Shown here: in pieces, positions 32,082 to 41,203 of the stretch
Numbering within the stretch: position 1 is the stretch's first letter
How the letters are laid out: each line of letters starts with the position of its first letter
Source: Limnohabitans sp. Rim8
GTDB lineage: Bacteria; Pseudomonadota; Gammaproteobacteria; Burkholderiales; Burkholderiaceae_C
Direction of reading: 5' to 3'
Assembly: GCA_945897465.1 (NCBI GenBank)
Contig: CAMDFK010000012.1
Span: 1-64,000 of the forward strand
Length of the DNA stretch: 64,000 nt
The notes under the pieces: generated by a model
What the model was told of the DNA's origin: nothing
The model's input: only the letters and a program-made list of their open reading frames with translations
Databases searched by the model: none
Position numbers and translations under genes: made by a program

Positions 32082-33806
32082 TCAAAGCGCTTCGCTGGCA
32101 AAGTCGGCCAAACGTGAACGCTCACCACGGGCAAGTGTGATGTGCCCCCCGTGTGCCCAGCCCTTGAAGCGGTCAACTGCATAGGTCAATCCCGATGATC
32201 CTTCGGTCAGGTAGGGTGTGTCGATCTGAGCCAAGTTGCCCATGCAGATGATCTTGGTGCCTGGGCCTGCGCGGGTGATCAGCGTTTTCATTTGCTTGGG
32301 CGTCAGGTTTTGTGCCTCGTCGATGATCACGTACTTGTTCATGAAGGTGCGGCCCCGCATGAAGTTCATGCTCTTGATTTTGATACGGCTCTTGATGAGT
32401 TCGTTGGTTGCAGCGCGGCCCCATTCACCCGCGTTGCCGCCATCGCCCTTGGCCAGAAACTCCAGGTTGTCGTCCAAGGCACCCATCCAGGGGCCCATTT
32501 TTTCTTCTTCTGTGCCGGGTAAAAAGCCGATGTCTTCGCCCACGCTCACGGTGGCTCGGGTCATGATGATTTCGGTGTAGCGACGGTCGTCCAGAACCTG
32601 TGTCAGGCCTGCAGCCAAGGCCATGAGGGTTTTGCCCGTGCCTGCGGTGCCTGCGAGCGTCACAAAGTCGACGTCAGGATCGGTCAGCAAATTCATCGCG
32701 AAGTTCTGTTCGCGGTTGCGTGTGGTGACGCCCCAGACCGCATTTTTTTGATGGTTGAAATCTCTGAGCGTTCGCAGGACCGCAGTTTTTCCGCGGATTT
32801 CTGTCACGCGTGCATACAGGCTGGGCTCTCCGGGTGCCTCGAAATACACAAACTGGTTCATGAACAGGCTGGGGACGATGGGGCCGCTGATCCGGTAGAA
32901 CGTGTGGCTGCCTTGTTGCCAGCTCTCGACTGTTTTGCCATTTTTGAGCCAGAAGTCAGGGGGTAAGGCCATGGAGCCCGGGTAGAGCAAATCGCCGTCC
33001 TCCAAAGTTTTGTCATTTTGGTAATCCTCGGCCTGCAACCCCAACGCACGGGCTTTGACGCGCATGTTGATGTCTTTGGAGACGAGAACCACTTCACGGG
33101 GTTCGTGTAACAGGCCCAGCGCCTTGACCACGCCCAGGATTTGGTTGTCGGCCTTACCTTGGGGCAAGGCCAAGGGCAGGCTCAGGTCGAGCGACTGTGT
33201 CTGAAAAAACAATTGCCCCGTCGCATCGCTGTGACCAGTCGAGTTCAAGGGTGAGCCTTTGCCCAGATCGGCGGCTTGTGCCAAGGCCAGAGCGTCCAAC
33301 GAGCGGCTGGCCTGACGCGCATTGCGGGCGACTTCGGTCATTCCTTTTTTATGGCCGTCGAGTTCTTCCAGCACGATCATGGGCAAGAAAATATCGTGCT
33401 CTTCAAAGCGGAACAAGCTCATGGGGTCATGCATCAGCACGTTGGTATCGAGGACAAAAAGCTTGCTTGGACCGCTGCGCTTTTTGGCTCGGGCTGTTGC
33501 GGGCTTGCTCACCCGATTGGCGACCTTGGCAGCTGAGTGGATGGACTCGGATTGAGACCTGGTCGTCAGCATCTGGCCAGAATCGGCCTGTGATGCCACT
33601 GCTGTCACGGGCACCGAAGGCCTGACTTCATTTTTGCGTGAACGGGCAGGGCTTTTGGCCACGGGTGCAACGGGTGTCTCGCTCATAGAATGCCGTTGGG
33701 GTTCAATTTGAACCATGGCGGATGTATCGGTTGGTTGGTCGTTGCTCTCAAATGCTTTGTGGGTCAAGCGGCTGGCGCGATGGGTGGGAGCGGGTGGCAA
33801 TGGCAT
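32082..33806 (-). CDS. PIN-domain/PhoH-type ATPase (PhoH2-like)
   Basis: This protein joins an N-terminal PIN nuclease domain (VLDTNVLMHDP, first Asp near residue 120) to a C-terminal PhoH RNA-helicase-like ATPase. The ATPase has Walker A GTAGTGKT near 382-390 and Walker B YVIIDEAQNLTPKQMKTLI. This PhoH2/YlaK architecture is associated with RNA unwinding and cleavage. About 110 residues before the PIN domain are low-complexity and basic with no recognisable fold. The start at 33806 is therefore uncertain; Met31 and Met41 are alternatives. It converges on dnaB and lies downstream of the bcp terminator. Confidence 0.85.
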   Translation of the reverse strand: MPLPPAPTHRASRLTHKAFESNDQPTDTSAMVQIEPQRHSMSETPVAPVAKSPARSRKNEVRPSVPVTAVASQADSGQMLTTRSQSESIHSAAKVANRVSKPATARAKKRSGPSKLFVLDTNVLMHDPMSLFRFEEHDIFLPMIVLEELDGHKKGMTEVARNARQASRSLDALALAQAADLGKGSPLNSTGHSDATGQLFFQTQSLDLSLPLALPQGKADNQILGVVKALGLLHEPREVVLVSKDINMRVKARALGLQAEDYQNDKTLEDGDLLYPGSMALPPDFWLKNGKTVESWQQGSHTFYRISGPIVPSLFMNQFVYFEAPGEPSLYARVTEIRGKTAVLRTLRDFNHQKNAVWGVTTRNREQNFAMNLLTDPDVDFVTLAGTAGTGKTLMALAAGLTQVLDDRRYTEIIMTRATVSVGEDIGFLPGTEEEKMGPWMGALDDNLEFLAKGDGGNAGEWGRAATNELIKSRIKIKSMNFMRGRTFMNKYVIIDEAQNLTPKQMKTLITRAGPGTKIICMGNLAQIDTPYLTEGSSGLTYAVDRFKGWAHGGHITLARGERSRLADFASEAL

Positions 33807-33850
33807 GAGCGAAGGTCTCTTGAGGATTGAAGAATTCGGACTCGAGAAAA

Positions 33851-33880
33851 GAAAAAGCCGCCAGGAGAGCCGGGCGGCTT
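33851..33880 (-). terminator. Intrinsic terminator after the peroxiredoxin gene (minus strand)
   Basis: On the minus strand AAGCCGCC (33880-33873) pairs with GGCGGCTT (33862-33855) and is followed by a T-rich run (33856-33851, then C, T4). It lies about 85 nt beyond the bcp stop and just upstream of the PIN-PhoH start, so it insulates the two minus-strand genes. Confidence 0.8.
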
Positions 33881-33962
33881 GAAGGGAGGTGAGTGGCAGG
33901 GCTGCGTTGCAACGTCATGAAAACATTATGCACGAGGCCTGTGACAAGACAGGACAGGGGCT

Positions 33963-34448
33963 TCAGGCCACAGCAGCAGCTTTGTTGAGGTCCTTGACGG
34001 CTTGCAGCACTTCTTCAACGTGGCCCGGAACTTTCAAACCGCGCCACTCTTGTTTGAGGGTGCCGTCTGCTCCGATCAGGAAAGTGCTGCGTTCAATACC
34101 CTTGACTTTTTTGCCGTACATGATTTTGTTTTTGACCACACCAAACATGTGGCACATTTTTTCTTCGGTATCGGCGATCAATTCGAAGGGCAATTCCAGT
34201 TTGGCTTTGAAGTCGTCGTGCGATTTCATGTTGTCGCGGGAAACGCCCAGGACCAAGGCACCGGCTTTCACGAAATCTTTGTATTTGTCTCGAAATTGCA
34301 TGGCCTCAGTGGTGCAGCCGGGGGTGTTGTCTTTGGGGTAGAAAAACAAAACAACGGTTTGACCAATATGGGAGAGGTTCGAAACTTTCAGACCACTGGT
34401 GGCATTGGCTTCAAATTCGGGAAGGGGTTTGTTCAGAACGATCGCCAT
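33963..34448 (-). CDS. bcp: Thioredoxin-dependent peroxiredoxin, BCP/PrxQ type
   Basis: BCP reduces hydrogen peroxide and organic hydroperoxides. The 161-residue thioredoxin-fold protein has the peroxidatic site YPKDNTPGCTTEAMQFRD with Cys45. The Cys five residues later, used as resolving Cys in E. coli BCP, is replaced by Met here; a further Cys at 99 (KMCHMFG) remains. FFYPKDNTPG and GVVKNKIMYGKKVKGIERS fit the PrxQ subclass. No clear ribosome-binding site precedes the ATG. Confidence 0.93.
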   Translation of the reverse strand: MAIVLNKPLPEFEANATSGLKVSNLSHIGQTVVLFFYPKDNTPGCTTEAMQFRDKYKDFVKAGALVLGVSRDNMKSHDDFKAKLELPFELIADTEEKMCHMFGVVKNKIMYGKKVKGIERSTFLIGADGTLKQEWRGLKVPGHVEEVLQAVKDLNKAAAVA

Positions 34449-34607
34449 GGAACTTTATCTCGCTTGACTGGTTGAGCGGGTGCCACCAATGACAGGTGTC
34501 AGTTTCGCTGTAGGCCATTGGCCTCGACAACTGTCTATTTTACTCCGAACAAAGAAGGGCATTTGCCCTGGCTCGGGGCACAAAAACGACCCGAAAGAAT
34601 GCATGCT

Positions 34608-34985
34608 TTAGGACTCGATCAAAAGCAAGGCCACCACTTTGCGTCCCTCGCTGGCCAAAATGTTGTAGGTGCGACAAGCCGCAGCTGTGTCCATGGTTTC
34701 TACCCCAACGCCAAGCACGATCAAGTCCTTCAGCCACTGGGGCTTGGCAAAACGCAGTTGATGCCCGCTGCCGAACAAGATGAGCTCGGCCCCGCTGTGG
34801 GCCCATGGGCTGAAGTCGCTGGCGCTCAGGGCCTCGAAGTGGCCTGTGGCCCAGGCCGCTGGCGGCACATTTGGCAGGCTGCTCACGGACAAGGACTTTT
34901 CATGCCGAACGCCGTTGACTTCAATCCATGCCCGGTCATAAGCGTTGATGGTCGGCGCATTGGATTTGTCGGGCTGAAGTTTCAT
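34608..34985 (-). CDS. Mth938-domain (DUF498) protein
   Basis: The 125-residue product matches the Mth938/NDUFAF3-like domain, with GAELILFGSGHQLRF and LGVGVETMDTAAACRTYNILASEGR (its first 20 residues) as the most characteristic parts. Bacterial members are small cytoplasmic proteins of unclear role; the mitochondrial relative NDUFAF3 takes part in complex I assembly. ATG 34985 (MKLQPDKSNAP) was chosen over the longer frame from 35024, whose first residues look unlike a protein start. It is divergent from the aminotransferase gene with 123 bp between. Confidence 0.78.
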   Translation of the reverse strand: MKLQPDKSNAPTINAYDRAWIEVNGVRHEKSLSVSSLPNVPPAAWATGHFEALSASDFSPWAHSGAELILFGSGHQLRFAKPQWLKDLIVLGVGVETMDTAAACRTYNILASEGRKVVALLLIES

Positions 34986-35108
34986 GGGGTGGCAAAAGTG
35001 AGGGAAAGCGCAATGAGAAGTCAAGCTCTGGAAAACTTCGCTCGTGAGGCATAAGAATTGTGGTCAAATTATAGGTTTTCCCTCACCCACATTGCCTTTG
35101 GAGGCACT

Positions 35109-36350
35109 TTGAAGACCATTCAGAAATCTGCCAAGCTCGCCAACGTTTGTTATGACATCCGGGGGCCCATCATGGACCGAGCGCGGCAGATGGAAGAGGA
35201 TGGTCACAAGATCATCAAACTCAACATCGGCAACTTGGCTGTTTTTGGTTTTGATGCGCCCGAGGAGATCCAGCAAGACATGATCCGCAACCTGCCCAAT
35301 TCGGCGGGTTACTCGGACAGCAAAGGCATTTTTGCGGCCCGCAAAGCGGTGATGCATGAGACCCAAAAACAAGGCATTTTGGGCGTCACGCTGGACGACA
35401 TCTACCTGGGCAATGGCGCCAGCGAATTGATCGTGATGGCCACCAACGGTTTGCTGGACGATGGTGACGAGTTGCTCTTGCCATCGCCCGATTACCCGCT
35501 GTGGACAGCGGCGGCCAGTTTGTCGGGCGGCACGCCTGTGCACTACCGCTGCGAAGAATCCAACGGCTGGATGCCCGATTTGGACGACATCCGTGCCAAG
35601 GTCACACCCCGCACCAAGGGCATCGTGGTCATCAACCCCAACAACCCCACGGGTGCTTTGTACAGCGATGCCTTGCTGCAGGGCATCGTGGCCATTGCCC
35701 GAGCGCACGGCTTGGTGATTTTTGCCGACGAGGTGTACGACAAGGTCTTGTACGACGGCGTCAAGCACACGCCACTGGCCAGTTTGTCACAAGACGTTTT
35801 GACTTTGACCTTCAACTCTTTGTCCAAGAGTTACCGCTCTTGCGGTTACCGTGCGGGTTGGATGGTGATTTCGGGCGATAAAAAAAGAGCCCGCGATTAC
35901 ATCGAAGGCCTGAACATGCTCTCCAACATGCGCTTGTGCGCCAACGTGCCGGGTCAATGGGCCATTCAGACGGCTTTGGGCGGCCACCAAAGCATCAATG
36001 AACTTGTGGGCGAGGGCGGCCGCTTGCGCAAGCAGCGTGACTTGGCGCACCAACTGATCACGGCGATTCCGGGTGTCAGCTGCGTCAAGCCCCGTGCGGC
36101 TTTGTACATGTTCCCCAAGCTTGATCCGAAGATCTACCCGGTGCAGGACGACCAAGACTTTTTCTTGCAACTGCTGGAAGAAACCAAGGTCATGCTGGTT
36201 CAGGGCACGGGTTTCAACTGGCCCGATGCCGACCATTTCCGGATCGTGTTTTTGCCGCATGAAGACGACTTGCGCGAAGCCATTGGCCGCGTGGCGCGTT
36301 TCTTGGAAAGCGCCCGCAAGCGTTTTGGCACCGACAAATTGGTGGCCTGA
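35109..36350 (+). CDS. alaA: PLP-dependent aminotransferase, alanine-synthesizing AlaA type
   Basis: This 413-residue class I/II aminotransferase most resembles AlaA, a glutamate-pyruvate transaminase. It has YDIRGPIMDRARQMEEDGH near the N terminus and NPNNPTGALY. The PLP lysine is at residue 240 in NSLSKSYRSCGYRAGW. TTG 35109 has GGAGG at ideal spacing and gives the usual MKTIQKSAKLANVCYDI start. It lies 52 bp upstream of hom and thrC, a common betaproteobacterial arrangement, so cotranscription with threonine synthesis genes is likely. Assignment to alanine rather than another keto acid is by similarity. Confidence 0.85.
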   Translation: MKTIQKSAKLANVCYDIRGPIMDRARQMEEDGHKIIKLNIGNLAVFGFDAPEEIQQDMIRNLPNSAGYSDSKGIFAARKAVMHETQKQGILGVTLDDIYLGNGASELIVMATNGLLDDGDELLLPSPDYPLWTAAASLSGGTPVHYRCEESNGWMPDLDDIRAKVTPRTKGIVVINPNNPTGALYSDALLQGIVAIARAHGLVIFADEVYDKVLYDGVKHTPLASLSQDVLTLTFNSLSKSYRSCGYRAGWMVISGDKKRARDYIEGLNMLSNMRLCANVPGQWAIQTALGGHQSINELVGEGGRLRKQRDLAHQLITAIPGVSCVKPRAALYMFPKLDPKIYPVQDDQDFFLQLLEETKVMLVQGTGFNWPDADHFRIVFLPHEDDLREAIGRVARFLESARKRFGTDKLVA

Positions 36351-36402
36351 TTTTTTTCTAGAAAAGCCCGGTATGTCCGGGCGCAACGTTAAAGAGTAGT
36401 GA

Positions 36403-37725
36403 ATGAAACCGATCAAAGTGGGCCTGTTGGGCATTGGAACAGTGGGCAGCGGCACCTTCAACGTGCTCCAGCGCAACCAGGAAGAAATCCAACGCCGTGC
36501 CGGTCGAGGCATTGAAATTGCCATGGTAGCCGATCTGGATGTGGCGCGTGCCAAGGCCGTGGTGGGTGAGGGTGTTCAGGTGGTGGCCGATGCCCGTGCG
36601 GTGATTGCCAACCCCGAAATCGACATCGTGATCGAGTTGATTGGCGGCTATGGCATTGCCAAAGCCTTGGTGATGGAAGCCATTGCTGCAGGCAAACATG
36701 TGGTGACAGCCAATAAGGCCTTGTTGGCCGTGCATGGCACCGAGATTTTTGCGGCTGCCCAGGCCAAAGGCGTGATGGTGGCGTTTGAAGCGGCTGTGGC
36801 CGGTGGCATACCGATCATCAAGGCACTGCGCGAAGGCCTGACGGCCAACAGCATCCAGTGGGTGGCGGGCATCATCAACGGCACGACCAACTTCATCCTC
36901 TCCGAGATGCGCGACAAGGGCCTGGACTTTGGCGTGGTGCTCAAGGAGGCCCAGCGCCTGGGTTATGCCGAAGCCGACCCGACCTTTGACATCGAAGGCG
37001 TGGACGCTGCGCACAAAGTGACCCTGATGAGCGCGATCGCGTTTGGCATTCCGGTGCAGTTTGACAAAGCCTATGTCGAAGGCATCACCAAGTTGGGCGC
37101 GGCCGACATCAAGTACGCTGAGCAATTGGGCTACCGCATCAAGCTGCTCGGCATCACCAAGCGCACGGCGCAAGGCATCGAGTTGCGCGTGCACCCCAGT
37201 CTGGTGCCGACCCAGCGTTTGATCGCCAACGTCGAAGGCGCGATGAACGCAGTGATGGTTCAAGGTGATGCCGTGGGCACGACCTTGTATTACGGCAAAG
37301 GCGCAGGCTCCGAGCCCACCGCCAGCGCGGTGATCGCTGATCTGGTGGACATCACCCGTTTGCACACCGCCGACCCGCTCAACCGGGTTCCGCATCTGGC
37401 TTTCCAGCCGGGGGCCATGAGCGATTTGCGCGTCTTGCCCATGTCCGAGGTGGTGACCAGCTATTACCTGCGGTTGCGCGTGGCCGACCAAGCGGGTGTG
37501 CTCGCCAAACTCACCGGTTTGCTGGCCCAGGCTGACATCAGCATCGACGCGGTCTTGCAGCGTGAGGCCGATCAGGTCAGCCAAGCGGGTGAGAACCAGA
37601 CTGACGTGATCATTCTGACCCACGACACCCGCGAAGGCACTTTGAACGATGTGCTGGCCCAAATGCAGGCCTTGCCCACCGTGATGGCGCCCATCGTTCG
37701 CATTCGCAAGGAAGAGTTGAACTGA
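36403..37725 (+). CDS. hom: Homoserine dehydrogenase
   Basis: Hom reduces aspartate semialdehyde to homoserine, the branch point to threonine and methionine. The 440-residue monofunctional enzyme has the NAD(P) loop GLLGIGTVGSGTF. The catalytic segment is INGTTNFILSEM followed by AQRLGYAEADPTFDIEG, and a C-terminal ACT domain (YYLRLRVADQAGVLAKLTG, about 350-430) likely gives threonine feedback. Its last base overlaps the thrC ATG, so the two are coupled. A small GC hairpin (36366-36382) without a T-run lies in the short leader. Confidence 0.96.
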   Translation: MKPIKVGLLGIGTVGSGTFNVLQRNQEEIQRRAGRGIEIAMVADLDVARAKAVVGEGVQVVADARAVIANPEIDIVIELIGGYGIAKALVMEAIAAGKHVVTANKALLAVHGTEIFAAAQAKGVMVAFEAAVAGGIPIIKALREGLTANSIQWVAGIINGTTNFILSEMRDKGLDFGVVLKEAQRLGYAEADPTFDIEGVDAAHKVTLMSAIAFGIPVQFDKAYVEGITKLGAADIKYAEQLGYRIKLLGITKRTAQGIELRVHPSLVPTQRLIANVEGAMNAVMVQGDAVGTTLYYGKGAGSEPTASAVIADLVDITRLHTADPLNRVPHLAFQPGAMSDLRVLPMSEVVTSYYLRLRVADQAGVLAKLTGLLAQADISIDAVLQREADQVSQAGENQTDVIILTHDTREGTLNDVLAQMQALPTVMAPIVRIRKEELN

Positions 37726-39170
37726 TGCGCTACCTGTCGACCCGCGGTCATGCTGACCGCAAACAATTTTGTGAAATCCTGCTCGAAGGCCTGGCTCCCG
37801 ATGGCGGCTTGTACCTGCCCGAAAGCTACCCGCAGATTGATGCTGCGGCGCTGACCCGCTTGCGCCAAGTCTGGCAAAGCCAGGGCTATGCGGCTTTGGC
37901 TTTTGAGGTGCTGTCGCTGTACATCGACGACATTCCACGCGATGACTTGCTGACCCTGTGCCGCAAGACCTACACGCCCGAAGTGTTCGGCACGAAAGAA
38001 ATCGTGCCGCTCAAGCCCTTGCAGGCCGCGGGCCAAGCCCAACCCGAGATGTTCCTCGAAGCCTTGTCGAATGGCCCCACCTTGGCCTTCAAAGACATGG
38101 CCATGCAGTTGCTGGGCAACTTGTTTGAGTACGAGTTGGCGCGGCGAGGCGAAGCGTTGAACATTTTTGGGGCCACCTCGGGCGACACCGGCAGTGCGGC
38201 CGAATACGCCATGCGCGGCAAAAAGGGCGTGCGTGTCTTCATGACCAGCCCGAACGGCCGCATGAGCCCGTTCCAGCAAGCGCAGATGTTCAGCTTGCTT
38301 GACGAGAACATCCACAATATTGCCATCGAAGGCGTGTTCGACGACTGCCAAGACATCGTCAAGGCCGTCTCCAATGATCTGGAGTTCAAGCGGAAATACA
38401 AAATCGGCACCGTGAACTCCATCAACTGGGCGCGTTTGCTGGCCCAGGTGGTGTATTACTTTGCCGGTTACTTCCAGGCCACCCAAAGCAATGAGCAAAA
38501 GGTCAGCTTCACGGTGCCGAGCGGCAACTTCGGCAATGTTTGTGCAGGCCATGTGGCCCGCATGATGGGCTTGCCCATTGACCGCTTGGTGGTCGCCACC
38601 AACGAAAACGACGTGCTCGACGAGTTCTTCCGCACCGGCATTTACCGCGTGCGCGGCACGGCCGACACGCACGAAACTTCCAGCCCTTCGATGGACATTT
38701 CCAAGGCCAGCAACTTCGAGCGTTTTGTGTTCGACCTGCTGGGGCGCGATGCTGCTCATACCAAAGCCATTTTTGGCGAAGGTCTGAGCCGCCAAGGCTT
38801 CTTCGATTTGTCGGGCGACCCACGCTTTGCCCAAGCTGCCACCACCTATGGTTTTGACAGCGGCCGCAGCACCCATGCTGACCGCCTGAAGACCATTCAA
38901 GAAGTCTTTGCCACTTACGGCATCATGATCGATACCCACACCGCCGACGGCGTGAAGGTGGCCAAAGCGCACCTGAACCCGCAGGTGCCCATGATCGTGC
39001 TGGAAACCGCTTTGCCCATCAAGTTCGCGGCCACCATCGTGGAAGCCTTGGGCCGCCAGCCTGAGCGCCCACCGCAGTTTGAAGGCATCGAAGCTTTGCC
39101 CAAGCGCGTGCAGGTCATGAAAGCCGATGTGGACGTGGTCAAGGCCTACATCCAGCAGCACTGCGACTGA
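37725..39170 (+). CDS. thrC: Threonine synthase
   Basis: ThrC converts O-phosphohomoserine to threonine. The 481-residue fold-type II PLP enzyme shows the N-terminal YLSTRGHADRKQFCEILLEG segment. The PLP lysine is at residue 123 in NGPTLAFKDMAMQLLGN, and FGATSGDTGSAAEYAM and PSGNFGNVCAGHVARMMGLP bind the phosphate. It overlaps hom by one base and precedes moeA by only six bases, so transcription may continue into the molybdenum cofactor genes. Confidence 0.96.
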   Translation: MRYLSTRGHADRKQFCEILLEGLAPDGGLYLPESYPQIDAAALTRLRQVWQSQGYAALAFEVLSLYIDDIPRDDLLTLCRKTYTPEVFGTKEIVPLKPLQAAGQAQPEMFLEALSNGPTLAFKDMAMQLLGNLFEYELARRGEALNIFGATSGDTGSAAEYAMRGKKGVRVFMTSPNGRMSPFQQAQMFSLLDENIHNIAIEGVFDDCQDIVKAVSNDLEFKRKYKIGTVNSINWARLLAQVVYYFAGYFQATQSNEQKVSFTVPSGNFGNVCAGHVARMMGLPIDRLVVATNENDVLDEFFRTGIYRVRGTADTHETSSPSMDISKASNFERFVFDLLGRDAAHTKAIFGEGLSRQGFFDLSGDPRFAQAATTYGFDSGRSTHADRLKTIQEVFATYGIMIDTHTADGVKVAKAHLNPQVPMIVLETALPIKFAATIVEALGRQPERPPQFEGIEALPKRVQVMKADVDVVKAYIQQHCD

Positions 39171-39176
39171 CCAAGC

Positions 39177-40433
39177 ATGAGCACCGCCCCACGCGCCCCT
39201 TTGATGTCCTTGGACGATGCGCTGCAGGCGCTGCTCGCGCGCATCACCCCTTTGACCGACGCCGAGTCGGTGGCCACCTTCGATGCCGATGGCCGTGTGT
39301 TGGCCGAGGACTTGGTGTCTGCCTTGCAGGTGCCCGCTTTTGACAACTCATCGATGGATGGCTATGCGGTGCGCCGTGACGATTTGTTGCAGCCCGGCGT
39401 CACGCTGCGTGTGAGCCAGCGGATTGCCGCCGGTCACACCGGGCAGCCATTGCAGCCCGGGCAAGTCGCTCGCATCTTCACCGGGGCCCCTGTGCCCGAG
39501 GGCGCGGATGCCATCATCATGCAGGAGCAAGCCGAGCCCGTGCCCGAAGAGCCCGACGCCGTGCGGTTTAACGTGGTGCCCGAACCTGGGCAGTGGATTC
39601 GCCGCAGCGGCGAAGACATCCGCCAAGGCCAGACGGCTTTGCAACGTGGCCAAAAGCTGGGGCCTGCCGAGCTGGGCTTGGCTGCGAGCCTGGGTCTGGC
39701 GCATCTGCTGGTTTTGCGCCGCCCCCGAGTCGCCTTGTTTTCGACGGGCGACGAGTTGGTCATGCCGGGCGATGTGACCCCGCAGGACATGCCCCCGGGC
39801 AGCATTTACAACTCCAACCGCTTTTTCCTGCGCACCCTGTTGCACCGCATGGGTTGTGAGGTGAGCGACCTGGGCATCGTGCCCGACCGGCGCGAGGCCA
39901 CCGTGGCCGCGCTCAAAACCGCGGCCGACCACCACGACCTGATCCTGACCAGCGGCGGCGTGTCGGTGGGCGAAGAAGACCACGTCAAACCGGCGGTGCA
40001 GTCTCTGGGCGAGTTGAACCTGTGGCAAATCGCCATGAAGCCGGGCAAGCCCTTTGCTTACGGCCAGGTGCGGCGTCAGACCGCCGAGGGCGTGGCCCAC
40101 TTTGTGGGCTTGCCGGGCAACCCGGTGTCCAGTTTCATGACCTTTTTGCTGCTGGTCAGACCCTTGCTGCGACAGATGCAAGGCATGTGCGCGTCTGCAC
40201 CCCACACCCAACGCTTGCCAGCGAATTTTTCGTGGCCCAAGGCCGACAAGCGCCGCGAATTCTTGCGCGTGCGCCGCAATGCCCAAGGCGGGTTGGACCT
40301 GTTTCCCAACCAAAGCTCGGGGGTGTTGACCTCGGTGGTGTGGGCCGATGGGGTGGTGGACAACCCCGGTGGACAGACGATTGAGCCCGGCCAGCTGGTC
40401 GATTTTTGGCCTTTTTCGGAGTGCTTGGCATGA
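39177..40433 (+). CDS. moeA: Molybdopterin molybdenumtransferase MoeA
   Basis: MoeA inserts molybdate into adenylated molybdopterin to form Moco. The 418-residue product has the FDNSSMDGYAVRRDDL segment, GAPVPEGADAIIMQE and IYNSNRFFLRTLL. The catalytic TSGGVSVGEEDHVKPA and PGKPFAYG segments are followed by the C-terminal domain IV. ATG 39177 is six bases after thrC. The stop overlaps the moaD start (ATGA). moeA-moaD-moaE form a compact set; moaA, moaC and mogA are not in the window. Confidence 0.95.
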   Translation: MSTAPRAPLMSLDDALQALLARITPLTDAESVATFDADGRVLAEDLVSALQVPAFDNSSMDGYAVRRDDLLQPGVTLRVSQRIAAGHTGQPLQPGQVARIFTGAPVPEGADAIIMQEQAEPVPEEPDAVRFNVVPEPGQWIRRSGEDIRQGQTALQRGQKLGPAELGLAASLGLAHLLVLRRPRVALFSTGDELVMPGDVTPQDMPPGSIYNSNRFFLRTLLHRMGCEVSDLGIVPDRREATVAALKTAADHHDLILTSGGVSVGEEDHVKPAVQSLGELNLWQIAMKPGKPFAYGQVRRQTAEGVAHFVGLPGNPVSSFMTFLLLVRPLLRQMQGMCASAPHTQRLPANFSWPKADKRREFLRVRRNAQGGLDLFPNQSSGVLTSVVWADGVVDNPGGQTIEPGQLVDFWPFSECLA

Positions 40434-40681
40434 AAGTGCAGGTTCGCTATTTCGCCTCTTTGCGTGAGAGTATTGGTTTGTCGCACGAGACCGTGGAGAC
40501 CCAGGCGAGCGATGTGGCCGCTTTGCGCACCGAGTTGATGGCCCGGGGCGAGCACTACCGCGCTTGTCTATCGCCGGATCGTCCGGTGCGCTTTGCCCTG
40601 AATCAGCTCATGGTGCAGGGCAACGCCGCCCTGACCGAGGGCTGCGAGGTCGGCTTTTTCCCACCCGTGACCGGAGGTTGA
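40430..40681 (+). CDS. moaD: Molybdopterin synthase sulfur carrier subunit MoaD
   Basis: MoaD is the ubiquitin-like sulfur carrier of molybdopterin synthase; its C-terminal glycine is thiocarboxylated. The 83-residue product begins KVQVRYFASLRESIG and ends VTGG, with the required double glycine. ATG 40430 overlaps the moeA stop by four bases; the longer upstream frame is a shadow of moeA. moaE follows after four bases. Confidence 0.95.
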   Translation: MKVQVRYFASLRESIGLSHETVETQASDVAALRTELMARGEHYRACLSPDRPVRFALNQLMVQGNAALTEGCEVGFFPPVTGG

Positions 40682-40685
40682 CACC

Positions 40686-41174
40686 ATGACACCCCGAGTC
40701 AGCATCCAGACGAATGACTTTGACGTGTCCACCGAGTTGGCCGCCTTGCAAGGCCAGGACTTACGGGTCGGGGCGGTGTGCAGCTTTGTGGGCACGGTGC
40801 GCGACACCCGGGCCCTGACCGGTCAGGCGAGCGATGAAGTGCAGGCCATGGAACTCGAGCACTACCCGGGCATGACCGAAAAATCGATTGAAGCCATGAT
40901 CGATGAAGCCCACCAACGCTTTGACTTCTATTCAGCGCGTGTGGTGCACCGCGTGGGGCGCTTGCTGCCTGCAGACCAGATCGTGCTGGTGGCCGTGACC
41001 TCGGCGCACCGGGGCGAGAGCTTCAAAGCCTGTGAATTTCTGATGGATTACCTCAAGACTCAGGCGCCATTCTGGAAGAAAGAGCAAACCCCTGGAGGTG
41101 CGCAATGGGTAGACGCCCGTGTGTCCGACGATGCGGCTTTGTCGCGCTGGGGTATTGAGGCCCACAACGCCTGA
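40686..41174 (+). CDS. moaE: Molybdopterin synthase catalytic subunit MoaE
   Basis: MoaE forms a heterotetramer with MoaD and adds two sulfurs to precursor Z (cPMP). The 162-residue product shows the N-terminal GAVCSFVGTVRDTRAL, the LEHYPGMTEKSIEAMI segment, VHRVGRLLPADQIVLVAV, and the catalytic lysine segment YLKTQAPFWKKEQTPGG. Length is slightly above the E. coli 150. It converges with the unknown gene at 41204-41755. Confidence 0.95.
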   Translation: MTPRVSIQTNDFDVSTELAALQGQDLRVGAVCSFVGTVRDTRALTGQASDEVQAMELEHYPGMTEKSIEAMIDEAHQRFDFYSARVVHRVGRLLPADQIVLVAVTSAHRGESFKACEFLMDYLKTQAPFWKKEQTPGGAQWVDARVSDDAALSRWGIEAHNA

Positions 41175-41203
41175 GGCTCAGCCTGGCCTGAGCTGACACG
41201 GTT

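Noticed and set aside
36358..39161. Long minus-strand frames (526 and 529 codons) opposite hom and thrC
   Set aside because: Both are mirror frames of strongly conserved enzymes with no start signals.
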